Below, one piece after another: positions 49,960 to 62,522 of a DNA stretch of 64,000 nucleotides (the first letter of the stretch is position 1; each line of letters begins with the position of its first letter). Made by a program: the position numbers and the translations under genes. The notes beneath the pieces are model-generated. The model did not search any database, was not told where the DNA came from, and was given only the letters and a program-made list of their open reading frames with translations. The stretch is taken from contig WFMF01000222.1 of the NCBI GenBank assembly GCA_011033025.1, forward strand, positions 1 through 64,000. The letters are read 5' to 3'. This DNA is from Beroe forskalii. Lineage: Eukaryota > Ctenophora > Nuda > Beroida > Beroidae.

Positions 49960-51060
49960 AACTATATCTAACTCTACAATGCTTTTCGTGCATCTCAAAT
50001 TCATTGGCAATACCCCGGTCCCTTTGATGTGGCACTCCAAGTAGATTCCTGGTAAACTTCACCAGGCGGAGAATGAAGCCTTTGAAAGCTCTCAGAATGT
50101 CTTCTTCAAGTATGAGCAGCGGATTTATGATAGAGTTTGCTGGCAGAATGATGACACTAAAGAGAGAACACCAGCCGGAAGTGCTTGACACGTCCAGAAT
50201 ATGAACAAGCCAAACAACGAAGAAAGAAACCCAAGAAATTACATCTGTTATGATCAAGGTTGATAACTTCCGTTGGATTTTCTTATTCCTTGCTACCAAA
50301 ACTTTGTTGTTTTTCCTGTTACATTTGAACTGTTGACCGTTAACATGGTAAGGAAAGCAGAACTGATTGTTATTATGACCACACAAACTACGTTACTAGT
50401 CAGGACAGTACCTGAAAACCAAATTTGAGGATTTCCAGATTCTATGAAGTAATTGAACAAACAAAATCCATTACTCCCATAGAAGCCTATCTTCTTCCCA
50501 AGAACTTTTACATTGATGAACATATCATTAACTAAGTTGCCAATGGAATTCCAAGAAAATCCATGTTTAGACATTCTCCCATAGTAAGCTTCAATCACCA
50601 GAGTAGGTGCTCTTTATCAGAATTCCAACAAATAGAGGGTTATTGTCGTATTTTATGGAGTTGACAAAATATGACTCCAAAATAAGGAGCGAGTGGAATG
50701 AAAGATACCACGGCTGCAACAAAGTATTGCACCAATACAAACTACAACTACAACCTTGTTTTTATTCTGTTAGTTTATCCTGTGGGATTTTTCATTGATT
50801 GAGCACCATGTGCCCAGTATGCACTCAGGACAGTCATGATCAAGAGAAAGCAGACCCCAGAGTTGAAATAACTCCCAACCTGTACATAGGTTACTAGTTA
50901 CCCCACTCCAAACTGAGTTTACAGAGGTGCTCTTGTTGAGATATTTGTCTGAGAACGCAACAAAAAAACGAGATGAAAACACCTTGCAATAGGTCACCAG
51001 ATGACACCACAAGTATAAACAATTCATTTATCATCGCTAGGCCGTTTTCAGGGAAGAATA
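49960..51060 (-). pseudogene. decayed 7TM receptor (LGR/GRL101-like class A)
   Basis: Pieces of one receptor lie in order on the minus strand but in shifting frames. A TM2-like part is INELFILVVSSGDLLQGVF (about 51030). A TM3-like part, GVISTLGSAFS then IMTVLSAYWAHG (about 50880-50810), is split by a frameshift or stop. TM5 is SNVVCVVIITISSAFLTM (50400). After another frameshift come TM6 (LSTLIITDVISWVSFFVVW) and TM7 (FSVIILPANSIINPLLIL, 50190-50100), with a cytoplasmic tail to 49946. The TD..W in TM6 and LPANSIINPLL in TM7 are typical of the leucine-rich-repeat receptor group. At least two frame breaks make it a relic unless the assembly is wrong there. It may be the membrane half of the LDLa gene at the window's right edge. 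Confidence 0.65.
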
Positions 51061-53100
51061 CCTATTCATGCCCCCCCTGTATACATTCTACAAATTGCAA
51101 AGTGTTGAGATAATCCCAAATACACAGGCCAGATTGAACATTGTTATATTTGAAAATATTTTTGACTTGATTGTCACAATCAGTATTGCACTCTGTCGGC
51201 TGTAGTCCAAATTAGTCGAATACCCCGTCACACTTTTACCCTTATTATATACTCCGAGTCCAGACACTTTTCAAGTTATTGAAGCAGTTATCTTCATCAG
51301 AAAGATCACCCGGTATCATTTAAATCACACACTTCCTCATAGGGTATGCCAACCATTATCACATTCAAATACACTTTGTCCAAAAGATCTTCACGGATCT
51401 TGAGGGCCACAGACAACTCCTTGTTTCCGTTATAGTAAGCCTAAACTCGTTCAAATTACAAGACGTTTTGATTCAAGGGCTTCAAATTAGTGGGCACCAA
51501 TATAATAGCTACAAAAGCTTTTTACATGCAGATACAGAAATAAAGCTCCCATAAACGTGCAACATTGTGTGATTGACTCGGCCTTGTATTCGGACTGAGG
51601 AATGATGGAAAGAATCTGTCATATAAACTCAGGTTCCTTCATCTAGACTCTTAACACATGTTCCAATGGCGCTCTAGACTTCCGAGGTCAAGTGGCAAAA
51701 ACCCGCCTGGAAAATTTTTGATGTCCAATTTGGCTGGAAATTTTATATTGCCATCTCTTGATCTTTTACATAAAGTACATTCACAATTTGAAAAATCTGC
51801 ACAAATTGTCTACGAAGAGATAGTTATCAGACTGTGGACATCAAAGACGGTAATCTAGCAGGATTTTTGTTTTTGTAGAATAAATAGCTTTAATAAATTG
51901 TGCCACAATCTCTAGACTGGGATATTTGCGTCACATATCAAACCATCCATACAGTCCCATATCCATCCATCACCCAAGACGAAGGGATAAGCGCCGTTTC
52001 ATCCTTGGTATATGAAAATTTCGGACACATGTTGTGAGGCGGTATCATACTATCGCATGTCGATGCCGTTTCGTCGGCACTGTCTGCACACTCATTCCAT
52101 CACACAGATGCTTGTACTTCACAGAAATTGCTGAAAGCCACACATTTGCTGTCAATATTGTCGTCACACACGTTTTTATCCTCACATATTACGTACTCAG
52201 AAATAATAAACAAAAAACAAATAGTTTAATAAAACAAATAGTTTATATTTAGTAGCACATTATACCATACTTTGAACACAAATTCCATATATCTTCTTCG
52301 GAAAATCACTTGATTTAGATTAGTTTATATTATAAAGATAACAATAAACTAGAATAAAATAAATACATAAAGTGAGGAATATCCTAACATAATTGATAAA
52401 AAACAGTTATATAGGTAGTAAAATACTGCTGCTATATAATCAAATTCCAGCAATAGCTTCCATTATACAGATAACCATTAAAAACAAAAAACAAGAAACA
52501 AGCAGGGCAGCAAATGTTTTCAATAAATTAGTTAAACTAAACATACAATTGGGTTGTGTTGTGTGGCTACAGAAATATTGGGTAACTTGGGTACCACCTT
52601 GGTACAACAAAAGACAATTAATTACTTGAACAACATATAATTATTTCCAGTATAGTCTTCTAATTTGCTGCTAGTCATAAATTGTAAGATAGTTATAAAG
52701 ATTACAATAAATTAATTAGATATAAAAATATGTTGAAATACAGAAATTCAATGTTCAATTGAGAATATTAAAGTAAAATTTCATTTACAATTAATGATCA
52801 TGCTGTTATATATGCAAAGTATCTCTGCCGCATTTGATCAAAGTATCATAAATAAACTGGTATTGGATTTTTGAAATGCATAACCAAACTTATAGTTGCA
52901 ACATAAATAAGTTACAATAAGAACTTTCAGTCAAGTAGGTTAGTTTTCTTCAATTTGGTAAATATGAAATTTATAAATTTACTGAAAGGTATTTTTCAAT
53001 GTGCAAACTGCATGTATAATATATTATGTGAATTTGTTTGAGAACTGCTGTTGCTGCTGTTGTACTGTTTTTCACTTTTCTCTACATTCTGCATTTATAT
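51061..53100. other. AT-rich, no gene recognised
   Basis: No convincing exons. About 52200-53100 is very AT-rich and could include the 3' untranslated part of the minus-strand LINE, whose end I could not define. Confidence 0.4.
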
Positions 53101-54047
53101 TGTTGTATCAAATATTGTTTTCACATTTAATTAAAGGGTGTGGTTGTGGTTTTCCCAGAGCTCAGGGATGTCCTGATGACTGAATTTCAAGGAGAATTTT
53201 TTGTTCTTCTTCTAACAGGAAGAAGTGGATAGGTCAGAAGGAAATTTAAGCTAAGCTGAGCCAATCTACAGTTGAATTTGTTCCGCTGGTGGAACCACAA
53301 TACAAAAATTGGTGTCTAGATGTTTCAAGTTTATAGTAAGGCATCCCAATATTATTGATTTGACAACTTTGTTGAATCAGGTGATTTTTCAGTAATGTAC
53401 AAGGGGATTGGATATCTATATTTCTTAATTTTGAAAATTTCATTCAGTAGAAAAGTTTATGAAGATTATGAACAGTTAATAATTTCAATTCAGTGAACAG
53501 AGGCTTGGTGTGTTCCAGTTCAAAATTCTTTGGGGCTAATTGAACATCAATTGATCTAGTTCTGGCACATGTTTTATAATATTCAGCATGATCAAAGTTT
53601 AACTTTTTTCCATAAAGTAAAATATACCTCTTTGAATATTAAATATATTTTCAATTTATTGTTAGATACAGAGCCCCATGTTGATATTCCATAAGTTAAG
53701 TGTGGTGTAAAGAGTGAGTGATAGAGTTTACTAAATTGATCTTTAAAGAATTTCCTAACTTTAATAGTAATGATTGAGTTTATTCAATTTTTGTTCTAAA
53801 TGTTCTAGACCTCCCAGTTTAAATTTTCATCTATAATTATCCCAAGATATCTTGCCATATTTGTTTTCTTAATCTTATTACTACCTAGATATAATTGGTG
53901 CTCACTACCAATAATTTTAGTCCCACAAGTTTTTTGGTCATTATGGTTGAGCCTTGGTCTAAAATGTATGTATACATTTTTCAATATTAATATGAAGTTG
54001 ATTACTTAGCATATATAATCTTATATCTTTTAGAGCCTCATTGGCCC

Positions 54048-55321
54048 TCAGATAAGCTTCTTGCTCTGATTTCCAGATACAAATATATTAGTGTCATCAG
54101 CAAACATAACAAAGTGTCCAAGTGTAGAACAATTGACTATATCATTTATATAAAGAATGAAAAGCAGTGGTCCTAAAACAGATCCCTGTGGAACACCATA
54201 TTTGACTGGCAATAAATCTGATTTCATAGAATCATAATTGGTAAGTTGATATCTATTAGTCAAATAACTTTTCAAGAGTGTTAGTGGTGAGCCTCTGATT
54301 CCATAATTTTCTAATTTAACCATTAGTTTCTCATGGCATATGGTATCAAAGGCTTTACTAAGGTCTATAAATACACCAAGTACATGGTTCTTATTTTCAA
54401 TATTAATATTTATCTTATCAATTGAGTAGTTTACAGCATGGGAAGTTGAGGTGGCTTCGAAAACCATATTGGTTTTCATATAACATTTTTTGAGACTACA
54501 AAGTTGTATAAACGGAAATATATAAGTTTTTCAAATATTTTTCCAAAGCATGGTAGCATTGAAACAGGCCTATAGTTTTTGAATAGCTGTTTATTGTCTT
54601 TCTTAAAGACAGGAGTAATTTGGCCAATTTTGAGAATATCTGGAAATACACCAAGTTCAATGAACTTATTATAAAATTTTTCCAAGCATGGATTTATGAT
54701 TGATAAGCAACTTTTAAGAACTCTTACAGGAATATCACTAGCTTTACCATTTTCTAAGTCATTGATTATTTTTTCTAATTCTAAAGCTGTACATGGTTCA
54801 AAAAATAGGCTATCATTTACTCTCTTACCAATATAAGTTAAAAAGTCAGGAATAGGGGATATTGGAAGGTTTTCAGATTTATAAGCATTTTCATTCAGTT
54901 CTTGTGCAACTGATACAAAATATTTATTGAATTCATTAGCAATAATTCTTCTATCCTGCACCAAGCGTCCATTCACCAGAAAGGAACACTTAGACTTCGA
55001 TATACTTTTACCTCTCAGTTCATTAATTAAATCCCATGTTTTTTTACTATTCCCTTTGCAGTTATCAAATTTTTTGGAATAAAAACTACTTTTAGCCGAT
55101 TTGATCAAGGTTCGCAATTTCTTACGATAGTTTTTGTATCTATCATAGACTTCAGAATCCCCCATGTTATTTTTGGCATTTTTAGTTTTTCTCCATTTTT
55201 CATACAAGAAATTTTTATAGTTTATTGAATTAGTGAGACCATTAGTAATCCAAGGATTCTCTATTCTATTGCGCTTTGAAAGTTTTACTGTCTGGCAAGT
55301 AATTTTGAAGCATTCATCCAT
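54048..55321 (-). CDS. LINE A ORF2, linker and reverse transcriptase (frameshifted)
   Basis: The frame 55321-54476 starts in the linker after the endonuclease ([20 protein letters not shown]) and enters RT ([29 protein letters not shown]). After a frame break at about 54476 the frame 54479-54048 carries [30 protein letters not shown] and the catalytic FADDTNIF. Further RT/thumb sequence is readable but broken down to about 53240 (MARYLGIIIDENLNWE, LTYGISTWGS). It copies the element's RNA at the nicked target; this copy is no longer intact. Confidence 0.85.
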
Positions 55322-55339
55322 AAATAATTATTTATACAT

Positions 55340-58300
55340 TATAGTAATTTTTAAGCAAGCTTTTAAGAAGTGCTGGCTCCTTAAAAATTAAATTAATAAG
55401 AGTTAAAGAAAAAATTACCTACAAAATTCCAAAATCTATGATTAACTAAATGAGTACATGAATATAATTAATTATTACCTAGTACCTACTTCTAGAAGAT
55501 AATCTACTGAATATCGCATAAGATTCTTGATCCTTAAATCAGATGCACTGAATAAATATTTTTAAGCAACGATTTGAAAGAATCAACATCACTAGCAGAA
55601 ACAATATCAGAAAAAAAGATCTATTCATTAACTAGGATAATCAGTCAAACTCTTATACCAGGTTTATTTAAATTTGAACTGTACGAAGTTTGTGACCATG
55701 ATGAATATTGAAAAGTTCTTGAAGATAAAAATATATAACCAAATTTTGATCTGTTTGTATCATTTTTAAATGATTTTTCATATATTTACCAGTACAGTTC
55801 ATTTCGGAGGGTCATTGACTAGATGATCATGTTTTATTTATACCATAAAATGTTTTAGCACATGGGCATTCTGTATTAACTGGTTGGCAAGAAGTTTTTT
55901 CAGATATTCCAAGTATAAACCATTACAATAATCTAAGCATGAAACTACAAAGTGAGTTTATGATTTTTTAACTGACTTGTGCTTAGAAGGAATCTTATCT
56001 TATTGACATTCCTTTATTGTCCTAAACACCTCTTTTCAATTCAGTCACTTGTTTTATTTAGTGTCAACTCTGAATCAAAAATATAATCCAAGATTTCTGA
56101 ATGATGATACAAATCGAATAGAATACCAGAGGGAAGGTTGATTCCCCCCAGATCCCAATACTATTCAAGGTCCTGTGACTGCCAATTATTGCAATTTTGA
56201 GTTTTTTGATGTATTAAGTTGAAGATAGTACTGATCCATCCATATCTTTGTCTTTTCAAAGCATCTTTGTGTTCATAAACCAAAACAACGCCTTGTGATA
56301 ATGGCTTGAATGACATCATTTTTGATGATCATCAGCATAGCCTTGTAAAAACCCAGACTTTTAACAAATTTGTATATGGACCTTATGTATATATTAAACA
56401 GAACAGGTCCAAGGACAGAGCCCTGAGGAACCCCAAACTTGATAATGATCTCTCCAATAATGTCGCAGCCTGACTCTCTGTGTCCGGCCAGTCAGAAAAC
56501 TTTGAACCAAGACAAACAGTAATTCCCTCAGACCTAATCTCATTCCTTAGTATCTTCAACAGCAATTCGCCTTGGTCAACTGTATCAAATGCAGCTGAAG
56601 GTCCTAACATCATCATAACTGTACAGCTTTTTTCGTCACCAGTAAACAAATAAATCATTCCATATCCTGATCAACAATGTTTCAGTACTGTGATGTTTTT
56701 GTATGCTGATTGTTCCTTGAATGTGTAAACATTTAATGCTAAGGTGATCATTGAGTCTACTTGGGACAACCAACTTTCAATAAGCTTACCTAAAAGGTCG
56801 ATTAGATACTGAATCACAAAGTTTTCAGGTTATTTTGATCTGAAGAATCATTCTTTAACAGGGGGTATGATATCAGCCCTTTTTACCGTCCATGTTACGG
56901 TCGAAGAGAAAAGGTTAACCCAGATGGGCAAGAACAGGTGAAATAAATCAATTTTTCTTTGAAGAGTGAGTGATGGTAGCAGATCATCCGTTGAACATTT
57001 GATACCTGTCTCATCAATGATTTCCTTTATCTCCATCTAGTTTGTAGATTGAAATCATGCATAAGTCTCATTTGAGTAATTCATCACATCAACCCCTATA
57101 ATTGGATCTGAAGACAACTGACCTGATTTTGTCCCAATCTTTTCCTGAAAGAATAAGTTGAAACTGTGTGTACTAATTGAGACATCATCATTTGTGTTTG
57201 GAGTAGAGGTTTAGCTTGATTTCTATCAAGTTCCTTATTTACCTATCTTATAGAGTTTTTTGATTTCCATCTGCTTTCTTTATCATACAGAAATACACCT
57301 TTTTTCTTTTTCAGATGCCATCTCAGAACATTTGACTGAGATCCTTGTACAAAAATCAAGTTTGATTGTGATTTGGATTTCTGTCTTTAGCTTTCCTTCT
57401 TAATTTTCTCAACTGCCTATTCTGAGTCCAAACCATGGAGCAACATCAACAACAGAAATATTCTTTTTTGGAGGTAAAGGGGCATGGCTGTCAGAGCAGA
57501 GTCCCTTGTATTACTGAAAAGTTCATTTTACAAATAAAACCAAAGTCCCTATCTGGATTATTCATACTTTTGCTCCGAGAGGGTACACTCAGGAATTTGT
57601 GGAAACTTTAATGTGTCAATACTTTTTAGTTTTCCTGTAGTTATTGACTTTGAGTATTTTTCTCCATGCTTAATATCAAGTACAGTATACTGGAGAGAGA
57701 GAGAAATGGTTAAGAAAGCAGAACAGATGCACTATCAATAACAGTTTCACTTTGGGAAATTTTGACCTAAAAAAAAGAAAATGGGTAAAAGGGGGGCCCC
57801 CTGAGATATGTGTTGCCTCAAACACCTGTCTTTTTCATGCCACAAGACTCAAAAATTTGTAAAAGGCTTGCTGATACAGTTTTTGTCTTTTGATCCAAAG
57901 TGAAGACATATCCCCAGCAGAACTAGACGGGCCCTTTCAACAGAATATCAGAAATTAAACCCATCTAGCTCTTTGTTAAATAAAACTGACATGTTTCCTG
58001 GCCTGTTTTAAAACTAAAAAAATGATTTTTTGTTCCATTGGGGAAATTTAATGAAAAAAACACTATATTCAAAGGAATTAGTCTGAAAGGGTTGGGGGAA
58101 AACCCGGGGAAAACCCGTTTATAGATAAAAGCAGTTCCCCCTCCCTCTTGTCTTTCCTAAAAGTATGGTTTTATTGGTAACCAAAGCTTTTTTAAAAAAG
58201 TAAAGGGGGGGTGGCATGAATCAGTTAGCCATGTTTCACATAAGGCTGCAATATCTATCTATCCTTGTCATTTAAGTTCATCTGACGGTAATCTTTATTA

Positions 58301-59751
58301 ACAAATTGACATTGGGTTTGAAAAGCATAAAGTTCAGTCCACTGTCAGTTTTTGAGTATTGTTGGTTCAATTACTTTCCTTGATAAAAAGGGGTGGTTTC
58401 CTTAGTTTGCTGATGATCAATAAGATGGGGACAGTTCGTGTCGTTAACCCAGGATGTTTATGATCACTGGCCCCGTTGAACACAGTTTACACAAGATGCA
58501 ATAGGGGGTCAGCTTTCAGAGAACAAGTTCTGGTTTCATGGTTGCCACTGCAATGACCGCAAGCTGGACCATCTTTACAGTCTTTTACTATGATGCACCC
58601 CAAACTTCTGACAATTGTAGCATCTCAGAACATAAAAACTATGTAAACCTTGCACACCGGTTGTGACCCAATATAAACTCTATCAGACTGTTTAGATAGA
58701 ACAGATCTAATAACATTGCTAACTCTGACAATTGCCTTATAGTGTGAAGGTTTAGATCTTAATAGTAAAATAGCCACAATGTCCAAATTTTTGTCATCTT
58801 CTGAAACATCTGATTCAAACAATGATTTTATCCCAGTGTTTTGTCTCTTGATCATATCTGTAAGCTCCTGCTTTTTCATATTCCCTACTCCAACCCAACT
58901 ATAGTGATTGTTGGGGTTTTGTGATACTTGTTCAACTTTGTGTTGAGGATGTTTGTCAGCAAGTTTAGTCTTGAGCATTAGCATCAGCCTTGGACTGAAG
59001 TATAACAGCTGTATCACCTGTTTTTTCATCTCAAAGAATTCAGAACACCTACCATCATCCACACAAACCCTCTCCAAATGTGACCTGTCGAATTGATCTA
59101 CCTTGACCATCTTTCTTGATAACCATCATGTGCTTTGGGTATATCAACTTTCTGCTCATCACTCCAAGGGTTTTTGTTGACTCACTAGAGGATGGTTCAC
59201 TGATACATGTTCTGACACAGTTGAAGTTGGTTTTATAGCCATATCAGTTAGTAATGATTTCATTTCAGCCAGTTCATCTCTGAAATCTGTCTGCATTGAA
59301 TCAATTTTTCTCTCCAAAATATCCACTCGCTCATTCTGAGAGACATTGGCAATCTCCTCCTTTTTTGTCAAACAGTGGTTACATAGAAAGAAAAAACACC
59401 CAAATCTCTTCTCAAAACCACGGGTTTTATTCACTGCTGGCAATAAATGGTTGGTGAAAGAGGAATTAGCTGCAACACAACTAGCTTCATCTTCACACCC
59501 AATGGCATGAAATAGATTTTGGCAACAAAAACACTGGATTGCATGAGTAGATACATCAATAACACACTTACAAGTTTTGCATTGTCCATCTGATATAATA
59601 TTTGGAGCAGTGATATTGGATGATGTTGCAGAAGAGGATGCAGTAGATGATGATGTTGTTGAGTCCAACTTTGACAATACTACTTTCATTGGTTTTCGGA
59701 ACCAAGCCATTATTGACATCGACCTGTAACGAAACTGAGGACTCATCAACC
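55340..59751 (-). mobile_element. LINE B: second non-LTR element inserted into LINE A
   Basis: Same orientation as LINE A, breaking it between endonuclease and RT. Its ORF1 (59751-about 58500) has a PHD-like finger (CKTCKCVIDVSTHAIQCFCC, then FHAIGC), a coiled coil (VDILERKIDSMQTDFRDELA) and an RRM-like part (VSNVIRSVLSKQSDRVYIG). Two frameshifted CCHC knuckles follow (CYNCQKFGVHH, CGHCSGNHETRTC; 58610-58500). ORF2 is badly decayed; RT is visible at 56658-56383 (AFDTVDQGELLLKIL, with [10 protein letters not shown] readable in another frame at about 56430). It is more decayed in ORF2 than its host, although inserted later. Confidence 0.7.
58625..59110 (-). CDS. LINE B ORF1, C-terminal fragment
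   Basis: 161 residues in a frame shifted from the upstream finger and coiled-coil part. It holds VDQFDRSHLERVCVDDGRCS, a helical segment (MKKQELTDMIKRQNTGIKSL) and KAIVRVSNVIRSVLSKQSDR, an RNA-binding-like stretch that normally precedes zinc knuckles in such ORF1 proteins. The knuckles themselves lie after another frameshift. Confidence 0.6.
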   Translation of the reverse strand: MVKVDQFDRSHLERVCVDDGRCSEFFEMKKQVIQLLYFSPRLMLMLKTKLADKHPQHKVEQVSQNPNNHYSWVGVGNMKKQELTDMIKRQNTGIKSLFESDVSEDDKNLDIVAILLLRSKPSHYKAIVRVSNVIRSVLSKQSDRVYIGSQPVCKVYIVFMF

Positions 59752-60958
59752 TTCCCTTTGTTTCAATAAATTTGGCAAAACCTGATTCATCAGCACTAAA
59801 TTTATCCACGGAGAGTTTCTGAGAAAGCCTAGTGTTAAATTCAATGATATGACTTTCACAATAGTCATAATGGGTTGAAGAACTATCACCAGTATCATCA
59901 CTAGTTTTATTATTACTATTAGTGTCATTTATGTCATAAAAACAAACAGTTGGGTAGTGATGAGATACTTTCATATCAGTTAGTAATCCAGAAGCAATTA
60001 CATAATCCACATCAGAAACAAAGATATTATCAATGCAGGATGAGTCACATCCAGGTTTTTCATGAGTAGGAAGAGAGATTGTTGGAATGAAACAATTGCC
60101 AAAAAATATATTCTCAAATTTTGATCTGTTTGTATCATTTTTTAAAAGATTCACATTGAAGTCACCACACATGATAGAATGACTAGATGATTCTTTATTT
60201 GATAAAATGTTCAGTATCTTTTCAATTTGTAGGAAGAAGTTTTTCAAATTGCCACTAGGAGGTCTATAAACCACACCAAAATTGAATTTTTCACTGCTGG
60301 TAGATATTTTTATAAAAAGGGTCTCAATATCAGGGGATATCATTGTTAGCTCTTTAATGATATTTCCAGTGAAAGTTTCATTGATATAAATGCCTATTCC
60401 ACTTCCTTTATGTTTATTAGGATACTTGGAGCTAAAAATTGAGGAATATCCAGGGATTTTATAAAGGTTTTTATGATTCTCATTAATGTTTGTTTCTGTG
60501 ACTGCCAAGAGATCAAATTTATTATGGAGCACAGAGAGCTTTGTCAGTAAAGTATCAAAATTTTGTGACATACCATCTATGTTATTAGAGAAAATGGCCA
60601 AGGGCTTTTTATCAAATCCAAAATTATGGGAATTTATCACATGGTTAGACATAAGTTTGCAATCATTGAGACAGCTTTTTATTTTCTCAATCTCAGCATA
60701 AACTTCAGGGTCATCAGGACTGTATTTATTATAGCTTATAGAATTAAATGGAGAATATTTGAGTACTTTTTTGGTTTGGCAGTCATAGCAAAACCATTGG
60801 TCAACAATTTGATTATATTGAAAAGCTTTTTTACCACATTTGTAATGAGAAATTTTGTTGCATAATGAGCATATCAGTATCTTTTGATGAATATAAATTT
60901 CTTTGCAGCAGTTCTCACATAATTCACGTCTGGTGATCAATTTATGATTGGTAGCCAT
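59752..60958 (-). CDS. LINE A ORF2, zinc finger plus AP-type endonuclease (N-terminal part)
   Basis: The open frame runs to 59159, but only about the first 400 codons belong to this element. Residues 14-60 form another PHD/RING-like finger (C14xxC17, C30xxC33, H38, C41, C57xxC60). Residues 116-342 are an exonuclease/endonuclease/phosphatase fold: N126 in SNNIDG, E155 in VTETN, Y231 in VYRPPSG, D265 and N267 in GDFNVN, and H333-H334 near the end. This enzyme nicks the target DNA for target-primed reverse transcription. The endonuclease frame is followed by linker sequence and is cut at about residue 400 by LINE B; its continuation is at 55321. Confidence 0.8.
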
Positions 60959-62522
60959 TATTTAAATTATGTAAGTTATTAAGGTTTCTAGAGCCTCCAA
61001 TGGGAAAGCTATCACGATGATTTCCGGTCCATGGATAAGGATGAGATGGGAGAGGTCGATTACTTGGCTTATATGTGGGGTTGGGGTTCCAGAAAGGAAA
61101 CTGATTGTCAGCTGCATTCTTGTTATTGCTAGAAGTATTGTTGGTCATGGAGAAATTGGAATTTCTCGTAGCTTTCCTTTGAATGATACTGTTCTTTATG
61201 TTGGAACAGAAAGTTGATATACCTCTTGATCCAAGATGAACAGCATCATATACCATAGCTGCACCATCCTGGTGGTGGCGCCCCAGGTCATGTGTCAACA
61301 GACCTGAGCTGTTAGCAAGATTTTGATGCAAGATATTGAACATATTGGTATGATTATTCACAAAGCTCTTGATGTTTTCATTGAACTCATGTACAAGTGC
61401 ATTGAGACCTGGATCTTTGGTGGGGAGTAGTAAGCTAACAAATATTTTCATGTCAGGAAATTTTGAGTGGAGAGCAGTACATTTTTGTTCAAGTTTTGCT
61501 TTTAGTACTGGGATTGGTAAGTGATTTTTGTTCCTAATATCATTTATCCCACAGTGGATCACTAAGTTACGGTAGGGAAATTCTAGCTCATCAGGACCTG
61601 GAATATCATCAATTCTCCCAGCTTTTACTCTGCAACCAGGCAACCAAACACCAAATGTATTCCTCCCAGAGCCAAACTTTAGATTCTGAGTATTTGAGTC
61701 CCCCACTATAATGGTTGAGTTAAGGTAATAAGGGGCTAACTGTCTGAATGTAATGCTATATCTTGTATCAGAACATTGATTTGTAGGGATTTCATGCTTC
61801 CAGAATTGCTGGGATGCCCTTGAGAAGGAAAGAAGACTATTGTCTGCCAGATTGATAGAATGCTGATCCTCAGATGCTGATGAAAATTTCATTGGTCTTT
61901 CTGAGCCAATTGACAATGTGTAAATGTCAGACCACTGAGCAATAAAGGCTTCATCATCACTGTGTTTTGGGCAGACATTAGTTCCATTCTTGTATCTTGT
62001 TATGAGACAGGAATTGACAATAGTTTTTGGGAATTTGGCTGATATTTGCTTTACAATGGGTTCAAGTGCCTTTGGAATGGGATTGGCTTCATGCTGTATA
62101 GCTCCATATCGATACCTAAACTCACCATAGTAAGCAACATCCCTGCTGCTGCCACCTGAATTTATGGTTTGAAAGTCATTGCACTTTTTCAAAAAGTTTG
62201 AGACTTGTGAATGGAGTTCTTCATCAAGGAAGTCTTCCTCATAGCTTTTGATAGGTTTACAAGTATTTGGATCAAACTTGTAGCTAGTTGGTTTGTTAGC
62301 CAAACCTTCATTTTCCTGGGTAGCTGTACTAGAACAACTAGTGAATGTTGTAGATTTCAGACCAGTTAAAACTTTATTGACATCAGTTTTGAAGGCATCA
62401 GCCTGATCTTTTGATAATTTCTCAAGGGCTTTGATTTTATCTAAGATTTCAAGATTGAGTTTAGTAAGATTTGCTAGATTATTACCATGATTTGATTCAC
62501 GATCAGAGCTATCACCTTCCAT
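60942..62522 (-). CDS. LINE A ORF1: AlkB-type dioxygenase fused to SGNH hydrolase
   Basis: 526 residues. Residues 15-55 look like a coiled coil. Residues about 95-262 match AlkB 2-oxoglutarate/Fe(II) dioxygenases. The nucleotide-lid-like start is YYGEFRYRYG; the iron ligands are H187 and D189 (KHSDDE) and H243 (KHEIP); the 2-oxoglutarate arginines are R254 and R260 (RYSITFR). Residues about 270-445 match an SGNH/GDSL hydrolase: GDS at 274-276, GIND with N327, and DAVHL with D426 and H429. All catalytic residues of both domains are present. The C-terminus is Asn/Pro-rich. An SGNH esterase is known in CR1 ORF1; AlkB proteins demethylate alkylated RNA or DNA. Their union here suggests a role in handling the element's RNA (inference). 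Its stop overlaps the next start by 17 bp. Confidence 0.85.
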   Translation of the reverse strand: MEGDSSDRESNHGNNLANLTKLNLEILDKIKALEKLSKDQADAFKTDVNKVLTGLKSTTFTSCSSTATQENEGLANKPTSYKFDPNTCKPIKSYEEDFLDEELHSQVSNFLKKCNDFQTINSGGSSRDVAYYGEFRYRYGAIQHEANPIPKALEPIVKQISAKFPKTIVNSCLITRYKNGTNVCPKHSDDEAFIAQWSDIYTLSIGSERPMKFSSASEDQHSINLADNSLLSFSRASQQFWKHEIPTNQCSDTRYSITFRQLAPYYLNSTIIVGDSNTQNLKFGSGRNTFGVWLPGCRVKAGRIDDIPGPDELEFPYRNLVIHCGINDIRNKNHLPIPVLKAKLEQKCTALHSKFPDMKIFVSLLLPTKDPGLNALVHEFNENIKSFVNNHTNMFNILHQNLANSSGLLTHDLGRHHQDGAAMVYDAVHLGSRGISTFCSNIKNSIIQRKATRNSNFSMTNNTSSNNKNAADNQFPFWNPNPTYKPSNRPLPSHPYPWTGNHRDSFPIGGSRNLNNLHNLNNGYQS

